Source of the DNA: Megalobrama amblycephala
Taxonomy: Eukaryota; Chordata; Actinopteri; Cypriniformes; Xenocyprididae
Direction: 5' to 3'
NCBI RefSeq assembly: GCF_018812025.1
Contig: NC_063049.1
Location: 17,673,258-17,737,257, forward strand
Length of the DNA: 64,000 bases
Position numbers and translations under genes: made by a program
In this document: in pieces, positions 33,249-45,819 of the stretch
Layout of the letters: each line of letters opens with the position of its first letter
How positions within the stretch are numbered: position 1 is the first letter of the stretch
Notes under the pieces: generated by a model
Database searches by the model: none
What the model was told of the DNA's origin: nothing
What the model saw: only the letters and a program-made list of their open reading frames with translations

Positions 33249-33586
33249 TAGACCACAAAACCAGTCATAAGTCACACGGGTATATTTGTAGCAATGGGTC
33301 AAAATTATCGATTTTTCTTTTATGCCAAAAATCATTAGGATATTAAGTAAAGATCATGTTCCATGAAGATATTTTGTAAATTTCCTAAAGTAAATACATC
33401 AAAAATGTATTTTTGTGAGTGGATATGCATTTCTAAGGACTTAATTCGGACAACTTTAAAGGTGATTTTCTCAGTATTTTGATTTTTTTTTTTTTTTTTT
33501 GCACCCTCAGATTCCAGATTTTCAAATAGTTGTATCAATTTTAAAACATTGACCCTTAAGACTGGTTTTGTGGTCCAGGGTCACAT
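33249..33586. repeat. ACCACAAAACCAGTCATAAG repeat, copy 1
   Basis: Ends ACCACAAAACCAGTCATAAG and ACTGGTTTTGTGGTCCAGGG are inverted. GGAACATGATCTTTACTTAA-type blocks occur on the opposite strand in the copy at 41622-42060. Confidence 0.8.
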
Positions 33587-33840
33587 TTATCTATTTATTT
33601 ATTGTCTTAAAGAAATACAAGTCTGAAACCTCATTGTAAATCTTGAATTTAAAGTCTACTTTTAGACATGGAAATAAACAAATTCCAATGGTCTTAGTAG
33701 AAGAAAAAGAAGTGATTTCTCATTTTCAATAAATGAAGAAAGATATCATATCATGATAATTGTTTGTTTGTTTGTTTGTTTAAATTTTTACAGTCTTAAG
33801 GAAATACAATGGGGTCTAAAAGTCTGAAAACCTCACTGAA

Positions 33841-34016
<176 letters not shown>

Positions 34017-34339
34017 CAAAGTCTGAAATAAATCCAGTGGGGCCCAAAAGTCTGAAACCTCAATCACTCAAAATGTTTGATAATGTAATTTGTAATGAAA
34101 AAAGTATTAAAATCTAAAATCATCTAAATAGCTGTTTAGTCTCAGATTTTTAAGACACCACTGCACCTGTTTGTGACGCCTGCCCATGCTTTTGTATTTG
34201 GATTAGATAAGTTCGCATTTGCAGTTGTTCTGGAAGGGAAGAAGATAAATGAGAAGCACTATGCTGCAGAGAAATAGGTTCACAAATTGAAACGGTCCAA
34301 ACGAGGCTAGATATCCAGAATTTATCTAACACTAAGAGG

Positions 34340-35010
34340 ATCCAAACTCCTACACTTACATCTGTCCCTCATCTGGTGCTCTCTTCACAGTCCTCGTCAA
34401 AAGACAAACGTCTTTCTCAGGTGTGGGTGAAAATGAGGAGAGGTGCAGGTATTAGTCAGTCTTTTGCACCATCTAATCTGCGATCTTCATCAGCATAGCC
34501 ACCGTTCCCAAACTCAGTCACTGGCTGACAGCTGCGTCTCTATGACAACTGTCCCTCTAGAGTTTGACCGCAACCCAGCCACTTAACACTTCCACCCTCA
34601 GGAGGGCCTAATGGACAGGTGCCCACTCCCTCCCCGTCTATCCAGCTCTGAGGTGCCATTACACCTCCTGCTGTTTTAACACTGTCCCTTTTCCCTGCCA
34701 TCATACATCTGGCAAAGCTGTGCTTAGAGTCACTTTCACTTAGACACGCCCCCTCCTAACGAGTCCATTCATTAGAAGCCAGCGGGTAAAGGGAGAAAAC
34801 GACTTGAGGCGATGAGAAATCGAAACAAATCGGCGGGCCGTATCAATTAGGGGCAATATTTCTGCTCTGTAATTGCAGATGTGATTAGAGGCAGAGTGCT
34901 GGCCGAGAAAGTGTAATTCAGCATTTAACAACCACTGAAGGGACACCTGTCTGTTGTGGCTGTGTGGGTTAATCATTCCTGCACTCCTGTAGCTTGTTTG
35001 TACGGTTAAA
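34340..35010. promoter_or_regulatory. Candidate conserved noncoding block
   Basis: Low-repeat, mixed-composition sequence in a desert next to a developmental regulator, with homeodomain-like ATTA/TAAT sites around 34850-34890 (GTATCAATTAGGGGCAATAT, TCTGTAATTGCAGATG). No coding frame. The call rests on composition and context only. Confidence 0.25.
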
Positions 35011-35225
35011 GGACATATTCAGACATCTTTGCCCTCAGCTGGAAACTCATTAATGACTTAACCTGTAGCATAATCTCAAACAGAGGAACCATGAGTGTGT
35101 ACATCCATGTGAAAACTTGACTTTCACAGTTCACGTCTTAAAACACCTTCAAAGGGACTTAAATTCTGTCATTGTTTACTCACCCTCATGTTGATTTTCT
35201 TCCTCTTTTTGAAACATAGGGTCAC

Positions 35226-35760
35226 TGAGAAAAAAAAAAAAGCACATTATTACAAAACTCTAAAAATATGAGATTTGAGATGTGAGAATTGTGGGGAGAA
35301 AGAAACAGTGGAGCATGTAATATAGGATTGTAAAAGGTATGATGAAGAAAGAAAGGAATTAATGTCATATTTAAACAAAAAAAGTAAATAAGGATTTGAA
35401 ATATGATTTTAATAGAGATAGAGTAGGATACAGGATATGAATAAAATATATATAGTACTGGGTTAAGTGAAAGGATTTAAATAAAGAATGCGGATGCTCT
35501 AGTCTATTCTGGATCTTAGGAGACCACATAATTAATCTAGAGGAGCTGAACACGCAGCACCAGGTGGGTCCTGGGGAGATGGAATCGAATATTATATAAG
35601 TATGAATATTTGTATAGATATGTATATGTGTGAAAGAATAGAAAGAGCAAAAACAAGGAAGAAATTGATTATAAATAAACCATGACTGCATAACAGCAAA
35701 AGTAGGTGGCGATATGCACAGGATGCAACGTGCCAAAAAAACAGAAGAAGCCCATACATT
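35226..35760 (+). pseudogene. 3' remnant of a non-LTR retrotransposon
   Basis: Frame reading gives CENCGEKETVEHVI then DCKRYDEERKELMSYLN, the CxxC...H...C tail seen at the end of some LINE ORF2 proteins. Downstream GGTGGCGATATGCAC and CCAAAAAAACAGAAGAAG resemble a known fish LINE 3' end. Everything upstream is missing. Confidence 0.6.
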
Positions 35761-35834
35761 TACCTGCCCATAGACCATCCCCTCGAAGAAATCAGGACAG
35801 AAGAAGTCGAAAGTGGACAAAAGAGATGGATAAA

Positions 35835-36640
35835 AGGAGACCTATAATGCCCTTTTACAAGATGTAATATAAGTCTCTGGTGTCCCCAGAATGTGTATGT
35901 GAAGTTTCAGCTCAAAATAATCCAGAGTTCATTTATTATAGCTTGTCAAATTTGCCCCTATTTGGGTGAGAGCAAAAACACACCATTTTTGTGTGTTCCT
36001 TTAAATGTAAATGAGCTGCTGCTCCCTGCCACTTTCTAAAAGAGGGCAGAGCTTTATCAGCTCACATTTCGGTTGTGCAACAACAACAAAGCTGGACAAT
36101 CTCACGCAGCCAAAATGATTGTCAGTAACGGTGTTCAAACTGGAGTCGACACTGATGGAGAGACTCAGGAAGAAGTTAAAACTTTTAGAATGCAACTGGA
36201 TGTTTTTGAATGGTTAGATGATAAATTTATGTAGTTTCTGTGGAGTTGATTCAACTCAACGACTAGCATGTGCCGTCATGTTAATCTTTTGTGCAAATCC
36301 AGCGTTGAATTGACCCTCGTTTGTGAAGCAGTCTGACATAAAATGGCAAATTTCTACTACAGCAATCTCTTCTCTAAAGCAACTCAACATGGCCCCGCCC
36401 CCTTTGTTGCCTGTTCTCAGGAGCCAGGGTTTATGTAAATTTTAGGGTTTGTGATGTCACTAACCCAGGAAGAAGCTTGTTGTAGTCCCTACCAGCCATT
36501 TGGTGTAGTCCTTACACAGGGAATTCTTTAAAAGAAAGTATCTCCCTTTGCTTTGAACTTTGAGCATTGTAACTTTACAGACGTTGTTTATGCTCTAACA
36601 TCAACATTACACACTAGCTAAAGTTAAAAAAGCTAAAATG
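35835..36640. mobile_element. MITE-like repeat, AAATGAGCTGCTGCTCC family, copy 2
   Basis: Begins AAGGAGACCTATAATGCCCT and contains, in order, the same blocks as 12295-13015 (AAATGAGCTGCTGCTCC, ACTGATGGAGAGACTCAGGA, CTAGCATGTGCCGTCATGTT). More complete at its left end than copy 1. Confidence 0.75.
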
Positions 36641-36759
36641 AAATGGCTGCTTTAGCAATTGTGTTTTTATCTTACGGTTGCCTTTACTAACACTATCGGT
36701 TCGGTTTAGAGTAGGTTGTAGGCTATGCGATAGAGCATTAATCTTTTAGCGCTACTCAA

Positions 36760-38892
36760 TGGGCATTTCATTTCTGAACTGCTGCGATACCTACAACAAC
36801 AAGATTTGAAAAATTTTAATGCTAAAGATATAGATGGTTTAGACTGCAATTTCTTAAAAAACAACTGTGAAAGTTTTTTAGCACCAGTCACTCATTTTGT
36901 GAACTTATCAATTGGACAATCTATTTTTCCAAATTGTTGGAAAACTGGGATAGTTACCCCAGTTTTCAAGGCAGGTGATCCATCTAATATAGCAAAATAT
37001 ATGCCAATCTCAATTTTGTCAGTAGTGTCTAAAATAACAGAAAAAGTAGTAACTGAGCAAATTGTAAATTTCTTTGGATACACAAAATAACTTATTGTGC
37101 CCTAATCAATTTGGGTTTCGTTAACAGCACTCGACGGAAACTGCTGTATGTTATTTTATTGAGCAAGTGCGGTTAAAACTAGACAAGGGTGTGATTGTGG
37201 GTACAGTGTTCCTTGATTTGCAAAAGGCATTTGATACAGTACGTTAATCATAATATTTTATTATCTCTAAATTATTACATTTTAACTTTTCTGTAGAAAC
37301 AATGAAATGGATTGATTGATCTTACATCAAGGAATCAGTGCACCCGGATTAAAACACATATATCTTTTATGAGATATTGTTCCACAGGGGTACCTCGGGG
37401 GTCTATATTAGGGCCCCTACTTTTTAGTTTGCATTTAAATGATCTCCCAGATGCTTGTACTGATGTATATATAAATTCAAATGTACGTATATGACACAGT
37501 GATTTATGTACATGATAAAACATTGTCATGACTAAAATCTCAGACTGGTTTAATCAGTATTGTCTAACATTAAATGTTCAGAAAACTGCCTGTATGTATT
37601 TTAAGATTAAAAAGAAGGAAGAGATCCTACTAGATATAATAGTTAATGGTGAAAAATTACAAATTGTGTCTGATTTTAAATATCTTGGAGTTATCTTAGA
37701 CACTCATTTAACATTTGAAATGCATGAGTCTGCGCAGCAAAATCTCCAGAGTTAAATCAACTCTGCTCAGAGTACATATGGTCCCTCTCTAAATAGTGTT
37801 AAAATAACAGTAAAGCAGAGTTAAAATTAATGAGATAATTAAGCAATTAATTAAGTGATGATTGTGCATTAGTGATGAACACCTGCTGTTAACAAGCAGA
37901 ATCACTGAAGAAAAGAGAAACACAAGAACTACAACTGAATTCAGTCACAGCCTTATTAATTGCTTATTTATCTAATTAACTTTAACTCTTCTTCAGTGTT
38001 ACTTTAACACTATTTAGAGAGGGACCATATGTACTCTGAGCAGAGTTGATTTAACTCTGGGGATTTTACTGTGTGCGCAGTAACACCTCAACTTAGAAAT
38101 TTAAATTAAAAGTAAACTTTCAACAGAAGCTGCAAGTGTTTTTGCATTCCTTGATTTTTTCCTCACTTTTCTTATTGTATAACTTCATGGTCACAAGCAG
38201 GAAAATATACTCTTAGACCTTTATATATCTTATATAAACGTGCTATAAAAGTGTTTTATAAGAAATCTGACAGATATCATCATTGTCTTATAATTGAAAA
38301 GTTTTTTTTTTTTACTTTTAACAATTTTGTAATGTTTTACATTTGTTGTTTGATGTACAAAATTGTCAATAATCTTGCACCTTCACCCTTAAAGGCATTT
38401 GTCTCTTTGCGTATACTGATAATATAAGACAAACAAGAGCTTCGTCAAGAGGTGACTGTGAAGCGCATTTTAGAGTCACTGATTTTGTTTGATCTGCTTT
38501 TTCTGTAAGAGCTGTTAATAACTGGAATAATTGACCAATTAATGTTAGACAGTGTACTAGTTTTGCACAGTTTAAATTATTTGAAAAAATGGTTAAAGAT
38601 GAGTCATGTTTGTGACCATTGAATATATAATGTAATGTTTTTTTTTCTTCTCTATTTTATACTGTTAAGTGATGGGTCGTATGTCACATATTTTGTATTT
38701 GTGGGTGTATTTTATTGTGTATGTCTTGTACTTATGGGGGGATTTTATTGTAGGCCCATATTGATACTTTAGTCCTAGTTTACTCCTGCCAGGGACAGCA
38801 GATGAAATGTAGCTTTGTAGCTAATTCTGGGGCAGATTTTTATTGTCCATTGTCTCTCTCAAATAAAAAATAAAATAAAATAAAATAAAAAA
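36760..38892 (+). pseudogene. Non-LTR retrotransposon reverse transcriptase, broken
   Basis: Reverse transcriptase motifs in order: WKTGIVTPVFKAGDPSNIAK, SILSVVSKITEKVV, VFLDLQKAFDTV, STGVPRGSILGPLLFSLHLN, and ISDWFNQYCLTLNVQKT with FKYLGVILDTHL. After the inserted MITE come HGHKQ/SWSQA and RAVNNWNN-type C-terminal blocks. Frameshifts and stops are frequent and the endonuclease is absent. The 3' end is a run of AAATAAAATA units (38862-38895). Resembles L2/CR1/Rex-type fish LINEs; the exact clade is not determined. Confidence 0.85.
37738..38073. mobile_element. TIR MITE inserted in the LINE, copy 1
   Basis: TGCGCAG at 37731-37737 and 38074-38080 flanks a 336-bp element. Its ends contain CCAGAGTTAAATCAACTCTG and its mirror, followed by CAGAGTACATATGGTCCCTC; the pairing arms are about 70 bp. 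The interior AACACCTGCTGTTAACAAGC is shared with the copy at 60488-60945. Confidence 0.9.
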
Positions 38893-39110
38893 TAAACAAC
38901 CAATGTTATAAAATTATTTTAAATTAATCTGTTTTTAACACACTTTTATTCTAAACGCTTTTAAACTTTTACTTTGAAAGTGTTGCGAAACGTGCAAGAA
39001 GCAACATCATTGCATCTGTCTTCACCCTTGGTCCAAAATTAACATCATAAATGTAGTCGATATGATTTGTGTAATAATTTCAAATTTTATAAAGTCAAAT
39101 GATATCTTAA

Positions 39111-39473
39111 AGGTGCAATGTGTAAATTTTAGGATGATCTATTGACAGAAAGGCAATATAATATACATAACTATGTTTTCAGTGGTATATACAGAACTTA
39201 CATAATGAACCATTATGTTTTTATTACCTTAGAATGAGCCATTTCTATCTGCATACACCACGGGTCCCCTTACATGTTAATTCGCCATTTTGCGCCAACG
39301 TGTTTCTACAGTAGCCCTAAATGGACAAACTGCTCTTAGCATGTTTGTTTGACTAGCTACTCTCTTTTGTCTCAGACAATGACATCTTTGTCCTGTGTTG
39401 GCCACCGTAGCTTCTCTATATTGCAATTCGCAACCTCACCTCTAGATCCCGCTAAAATTTACACACTGCACCT
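39111..39473. mobile_element. TTAA-flanked MITE, AGGTGCAATGTG family
   Basis: TTAA at 39107-39110 and 39474-39477. AGGTGCAATGTGTAAATTTT and AAAATTTACACACTGCACCT are 20-bp inverted ends with one mismatch. No ORF. Confidence 0.88.
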
Positions 39474-39479
39474 TTAAAG

Positions 39480-40938
39480 TTAGGTAAATGATTACATTTT
39501 GTGGGTGAACTATATCCCTTTCAAAATGTATACTTAAAATGTGCAAATATGCTTTCTTTGATTTGATTAAATTAAGTGTAATCTGAGTGGAATGAATGGT
39601 TGTCTCTGTAAATCTATTAGTAAATCCTATATTCTGAGTATATAATGTACTAAAACACTTATGTGGGGGAAAAAAATACTGCATGAGTTGCATTTGGATC
39701 CACAATCTTTTAGTATCAGTCCATGGTGGCTTAATATGCGTATTTATTCTCTTCGGTGGGCATTGCTCTCATATTCTCTAACAGCTTTGGTGGCTTGAGT
39801 CATGGATTACAGATCGGTCTGAATATTACTATCATGCATAAATGTAATTTATTCAGCATAGCCTCTCATACAAATCCCTGTACAGATATTCTTACAGTTT
39901 GTGGCCTATAAGACCATGATTAAACCGTTATGCTTTGTCGGGTTGCTACAAATCCAGTTTAGAGTCATACAGTAGGCTACATATGTTCAGATGGCTTTGA
40001 TCAGATATATTTGATCTTCAAAAGATTGCTGAAAGAATAATTGAATTAAAGTACTCTGTGATATTCATTCCATGTATTGGTGAAAAGTTCATGTTCTCGC
40101 TGAGGGAGGACATTCATTTGCTTTCCCTGAAATTGAACTAGAGAGGTGCACCTTAAGGAAGTGTTAATCTTGATAAATCATCTCAATAATTTAGTAATAT
40201 TTGTCTGGAAAATTTTAAAAACCAGTAGGGGGCAGTGATGATCAGTGTGTGAATTATAACTATATCACAGTGACATAAAAACTATACAAGCCCTTGATCA
40301 TTTTTGCACATCAACTGTCAATAGGATGAACTTGTTAATTCAAGCACTTCCGCTTCATTTGAAACTTCCGGCCCTGTCAATAACACCATCCCTGCTCCAT
40401 CTGGTCATGTTCAGTCAAAAGCTATTTTGTTAAACGGAAGGAATTCATTGCTCAAAAAAACAGAAAGATAAATACTCTCATATACACACATGTGGCAGAC
40501 TTCAGATGCAGCAGGTGAAACATGAGCCCGTGAGACTCAGGAATGAGACAGGAAAGAGCCACATAGACTTCCTCTCCCCCTTCCCCAGCCAAAGTGCTGA
40601 GTCTGAATATCAAACAGTAGCACTGCCAGCCTGCTCCACATCAATCTACATTAAGATGAACTGGAATTAGAAAACAGGTTAAACCAATAACAAAGCAACA
40701 ACAAAGGGTGTTGAAATTATGTGCTGTTTCGTGTTTAACTGTTGTATTATTTCTATTTGCATTATTAACGTAAGTTAATGTTAAATAAATACTCCCCAAT
40801 CAAAACAGTTTAAGCTCAATGGACAGCATTTGTAGCATAATGTTGATCATAATAAAATAAGGATTTCCACTGAAATTCTTTACAATGTTTTTTTTACAAA
40901 AATGGGGAGGTAAAATGTGGAACTTATAATTTTACATA
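39480..40938. other. Gene-poor stretch
   Basis: No exon or named repeat. 40480-40680 is GC-richer and unique-looking (a candidate regulatory block only). Confidence 0.35.
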
Positions 40939-40965
40939 AAAAAAAAAAAAAAAAAAAAAAACACA

Positions 40966-41240
40966 TTAACAATTAAAAGTTTGGGGTCAGTACTATTTTT
41001 CAATGTTTTTATGTTTTATGCTCACCAAGGCTGCATTTATTTATCATTTGATCAGTAAAAACTCTAATATTGTGAAATGACTGTGAAATTTAAAATGGCT
41101 GTTTTCTGTTTTAATATATATTGTAATATAATCTATTTCTATGATGGCAAAGCTGAATTTTCAGCATCATTACTCCAGTCTTCAGTGTCACATGATCCTT
41201 CAGAAATCATTTTGATATGCTGATTTGAAGCTCAAGAAAC

Positions 41241-41273
<33 letters not shown>

Positions 41274-41448
41274 CAATGTTGAAAATGGTTTTTCTGCTTA
41301 ATATTTTTGTGGAAACTTTTTTCCATGATTCTTTGATTAATGCAAAGTTCAAAAGAACAGCATTTATTTGAAATATAACTTTTTTATAACAATTTTTAAA
41401 AAAATTACTGTCACTTTTGATGAATTTAATGTGAAAATCAAGCTTTTG

Positions 41449-41450
<2 letters not shown>
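40966..41450. repeat. Dispersed cyprinid repeat, near full length
   Basis: From AATTAAAAGTTTGGGGTCAG through GCTCACCAAGGCTGCATTTA, TCAGCATCATTACTCCAGTC and GTGTCACATGATCCTTCAGA. This is the most complete copy in the window, with related fragments near 5165, 11488, 21245, 24885 and 29865. Confidence 0.75.

Positions 41451-41505
<55 letters not shown>
41451..41505. repeat. TA microsatellite
   Basis: About 27 uninterrupted TA units adjoining the dispersed repeat. A TTA run is at 41240-41273. Confidence 0.95.
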
Positions 41506-41507
<2 letters not shown>

Positions 41508-41621
41508 TTGTCATTTTCATGGTTGATGACATGGAAACAGTTGTAAAATTGGACATAACTTTACACAGAAAAGGTATATTTTTTTCACACTAAAATCTTG
41601 TTGACATGCATATTGTTTATA

Positions 41622-42060
41622 TGTGACCATTGAACATAAAACCAGTCATAAGGGTCAATTTTCTGAAATTGAGATGTATACATCATCTGAAAGCTGAATA
41701 AATAAGCTTTCCATTGATGAATGGTTTGTTAGGATATGATTAATATTTGGATGAGATACAACTATTTGAAAATATGGAATCTGAGGGTACAAAAAAATCT
41801 AAATATTGAGAAAATCGCTTTTAAAGTTGTCCAAATGAAGTCCTTAGCAATGCATATCCACTCACAAAAATAATTTTTTATATATATTTACGGTTGGAAA
41901 TTTAAAAAATATTTTCATGGAACATGATCTTTACTTAATATCCTAATGATTTTTGGCATAAAAGTAAAATCAATAAGTTTGACCGATACAATGTATTGCT
42001 GGCTATTGCTACAAATATACCCGTGTGACTTATGACTGCTTTTGTGGTCCATGGTCACAT
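41622..42060. repeat. ACCACAAAACCAGTCATAAG repeat, copy 2
   Basis: Starts TGTGACCATTGAACATAAAA and ends TTTGTGGTCCATGGTCACAT, inverted ends. The body matches 33249-33586 on the opposite strand and carries about 100 bp more. Confidence 0.8.
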
Positions 42061-42061
42061 A

Positions 42062-42265
42062 TCTGGTTTCTAAACTGTGGAAAAAGTCTTTTAATTATGG
42101 ATTGGCCCCATTCACTTTCATTGTAAGTGCCTCACTGTAAGCCAGACTTTTGCCATTTTTATAGAAAAGGGACAAGTTTAAAAGTAATTGGTAAAGTATT
42201 TTTTAACCCAACATTATGCCACAAATACTGCCGATTGAGCTTATCTGGTACCGAACCCGGAATAT
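42062..42265. repeat. Dispersed repeat fragment
   Basis: CATTGTAAGTGCCTCACTGT, AACATTATGCCACAAATACT and GATTGAGCTTATCTGGTACC are phrases of a common cyprinid repeat. Confidence 0.55.
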
Positions 42266-42369
42266 CACCCCATTTTATGACACACTCATTGAAATTTCAA
42301 AAACACGAGCAGTTGCGATCACTTCAGATCTTGGATTACTTCAGATTATGCAAACCCTAGACATCTTTT

Positions 42370-43560
42370 GAAGTATTTGCCACTGAACTGCCTCACAAGG
42401 CTCAGAGGGCAAGAGGGCAAGACTGCTGGGGTGAGAGGGTGGGAACAGTTCAGCAATCAACACACTTCAACCGGACTGCAATTCTCAGCAGGCCCAATCA
42501 CGTTAATCAGTGTTTGTTTCCTGTAGAGCTCTGAGTCTGGTGTTGCAATGTGGCAATAATTAACAGCAAACACAGGATAACAGAAACCCCACTGTTATAA
42601 ATATGACATCTGAGGGAAAATTCGCACCGGAGCGTGTGACAGCAGAAAGAAGAGGACCGTGAATAGGTGGCACAAAGATTGCCAAAGTTTCTGTTTATTT
42701 CTGTTTGCATTTAGGTGAGTGGCTAGGGTTAGTAAGGAGGAATGTGAGACTATAACGCATTATGTCACAATTATGCGTGTACATTGTGTGCGCGTATGAT
42801 ATTTTCCCCTCTCTGCCGCCCTTATCGTGGCGCTTTGATACAGAAGCCCTAATGACTAAGCCAGAATAGCAGGATTAACACATGATGCATAATAACAGTC
42901 TTGTGTTCATCACTTCTGAACAAGGTTTGGAGAACAATTACCAGCAATTAAACCACCGCCAGTTATTCAAAGAGATAATTATGTCCTTGGTGTATTGCAT
43001 CAATTAGCTACTTTTATTTCAGCCCGCAAACTCTCTGCTACGTCGTATGTGACATGTTTGGAGAGGCTCGAACAACAGGAATTCCTGCACTTATCCTCTA
43101 TAAGTACAGTGAAATATGAGCAGAGAGAAAGTGAAAAGTATCCTCTCATCTATGAAAGGATTTTGTTGTTCTGCCATTTTGTAGTCCGTAGTAATAATGA
43201 CGTGGTCCAAGGAGAAATCTGTCTGAAGTGACAATTTGGATTTGACATCCCAACCGAATCCTTCACTAGTGCTTCTGAATTCTCCAAAACAGAAGATTAA
43301 AACCAAACAATCCGGAATATGTGTTGAGGATGATTTTCTTGAGCTGCCAAACGGCTCTTGCGCATATATTGAATTCAGTCTCCGCATACTGTAATAGCAT
43401 TTCAGGAGAGGCCTGTTGGGGCCGTTTTCTAATGCCGAGACCTTATTCGATGGGTTTAGGTCTACATTTTTTCCATTCTTTCCGAGGGAGATTGAGGCTC
43501 TAAGAGCTTAGCTGAAATTCAGATGTGCCCTTGAAGAGATATGGCTTTGTGCTTTTTGAT
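42370..43560. promoter_or_regulatory. Candidate conserved noncoding region A
   Basis: About 1.2 kb without recognisable repeats, with mixed composition and sites such as TCACGTTAATCAG and GGCAATAATTAACAGC. It lies 5-7 kb downstream of pou3f3. No frame looks coding. Needs alignment. Confidence 0.3.
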
Positions 43561-44169
43561 GACCTCAATACAATTCTGACTCAATCCATTCAGACAAAGA
43601 TTTGACCTTAACAAATTGTGCCGTGACTACAATGAGTTGAATTTAAAAGAGCTTATGCTTGAAAGGGCTCTTGATAATGTGTAAGTGTTCTTCAGAAACA
43701 GCAAAAACATGCTAATGCAAATATTCGCAGCCGCATTTCGAAAACACAGAACAGTATGCTAAATGAATATGTTTGTTTTAGATGAATTTGAATGAGAAGC
43801 AGTGGCAGATTTTCTTGAATTGTCATGTTTCTTTTACCTTTCTTTGAGCCTCAAGGGTATAATGGCTAACTGCAAATACCTGTGTCCAATTGTAAGTAAT
43901 CTATTAAACCACAGAGCCCACAGCTTATTTCCCCTCTGCTTCACATCCTCCATTTAATGTGATAGCTACAACAAAAGCAGGAACACCTTTCACCTCCTGT
44001 TCTCTACTTGTGTCTTTTATCGCTGTTCAACCTCACAAACACACACACACACTCATATCCATATTTGTGATTGTTACCTACTGAATTAACTGCTGTCATT
44101 TGAAGTCTGAGATGGAACTCACTTAGTAGGCTATCACATATCAGCACTAATGTTGAGCTCATAGAGGTT

Positions 44170-44520
44170 AAGGATTTAGGCCCTTGCCACGTGTAGAGTC
44201 AGTTTGTTGCTAAGCATTTGAATGTGTGCCTTCGGTCCCCCACTTCCTCAAGTTCCAGGGGCCGGTCAGAGGCAGCGATGCGTTGGCCGTCAGCCCCCCG
44301 TTCACTCCTCAATGGGTAGGCTCTGACATGCTGTCACCTTGGCAACTGCTGCCAGGGTAATGTGCCTGGCGGGCTAACTGACCTCAGCTGGCAGTGTGCC
44401 ATGGGCTTGCAGCAGGTGTGTGACAGTGAAGGTCCCCTGGCCGCTAATCCAGCCGCCTTGTACAGCCTCGGACGTTGCCGACCACATCTATCGGCCGAAG
44501 GTCTGATGTGAAATTGCGAG
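44170..44520. promoter_or_regulatory. Candidate conserved noncoding region B, GC-rich
   Basis: A sharply GC-richer, low-repeat island of about 350 bp in AT-rich DNA (GGCAGCGATGCGTTGGCCGT, GGTCCCCTGGCCGCTAATCC). CpG content is modest and no splice-bounded frame is seen, so an enhancer-like element is the simplest guess. Confidence 0.3.
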
Positions 44521-44529
44521 AAAAGAAAA

Positions 44530-45815
44530 TGTTACGCTGTTTAGTGAAACACAGTTAAGTGAGCGGCCAGTCTGCAAAGAACAAAAAAGCAGATTTTAAG
44601 GAATTCGAAATAAATACATCATTATGAACGTTTTAATTATCTCTCTGTATCTCTACACTTCTCTCTCACACTTAGGCAAACATATGCAGATTAATAACTT
44701 TAGAAGAGACATTTAAAGATTTAAGACTTTTCTTTTTTTTTTTTTTTCACCTATAATTTTATCATTTTCATTTTTTATTGTGTAAACTTCAAATAAATTA
44801 TATTCAAAAAGGAAATAAAGATAGATAGAGAGATAGGATTTCTTCGACACGGTTTTTTCCCTTATTATTATAATTAATGTTATAATTCGAAAATTCATTC
44901 AGTATTGTTTTATCGATAAAATGGTTTGTTATTGATACTCTATTCGTGCGTGAGGGAATTCCAAAAGATGGCGCTAAAGAAATATGAGAGGGTATGATTT
45001 ATTTTCTATGGTCCATATGTATCCACTATTTGGGTAAAATGAACGTTTATAAAAATGATTTTAAAAAAGCAGTGTTGAAAAAAAAAAAAAAGATTCATAA
45101 AAACATTTAATTTCGAATCTTCATTTTAATTGTTTTACTTTCAGTTACACACATTTGACACGTCTTTATATATATATATATATATGAATTAGGCTATGCG
45201 ACTAATATATAATCCCCACAGTACAGAGCTAGTAAATATGAAGTAAAAAGAATAGAAAAGAATTAGTTTGTGTGCTATAGTAACGCGTGCGTATACGGTT
45301 TTTATGTTTTGTTTTTTGTTGTTTTTTGTTTATAGTTTTTGCTTTTTTTAGTTAGTCTACAGTAAAGCTCAGAAACGATAAATAGACTTACGCACATTTT
45401 CAAATGTAAAGATAAAAGGTCTCAGTCAGTTTTTATATTGTGTAATTCAGGGTCTAACACCAAAGAAGAAGAAATCATTTTTATCACATTAATCAGAATC
45501 ATTACAGTCATACTCGTTATCATTGTGAGTTTCATTGAGTGTAAAGTCTTTTCTCTAGACAGGCTATACTTCTTTTGAAGGTTGACGGACATGCTGTTTT
45601 TAGGTAGGCTAATGTTATTATTTGTTTACTTTGGTATCACTGAAAATAGGCTACTTTTACAAAAATATACTTTATTTTCGAATATATTGTATTTGAATAT
45701 GCAAAGTAAAGCTCAAAATTAAAACTAGATAATAATAATATAATCAAAGTTTTATTTTCATTCAGTAAAAGTGCATTTTAGACAGCATTTTAGACATAAA
45801 GCTTTACAACTCAGT
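44530..45815. other. AT-rich, gene-poor
   Basis: Short homopolymer runs (44727-44747, 45078-45092) and a TA run (45166-45185). Nothing else recognised. Confidence 0.4.
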
Positions 45816-45819
45816 TATT

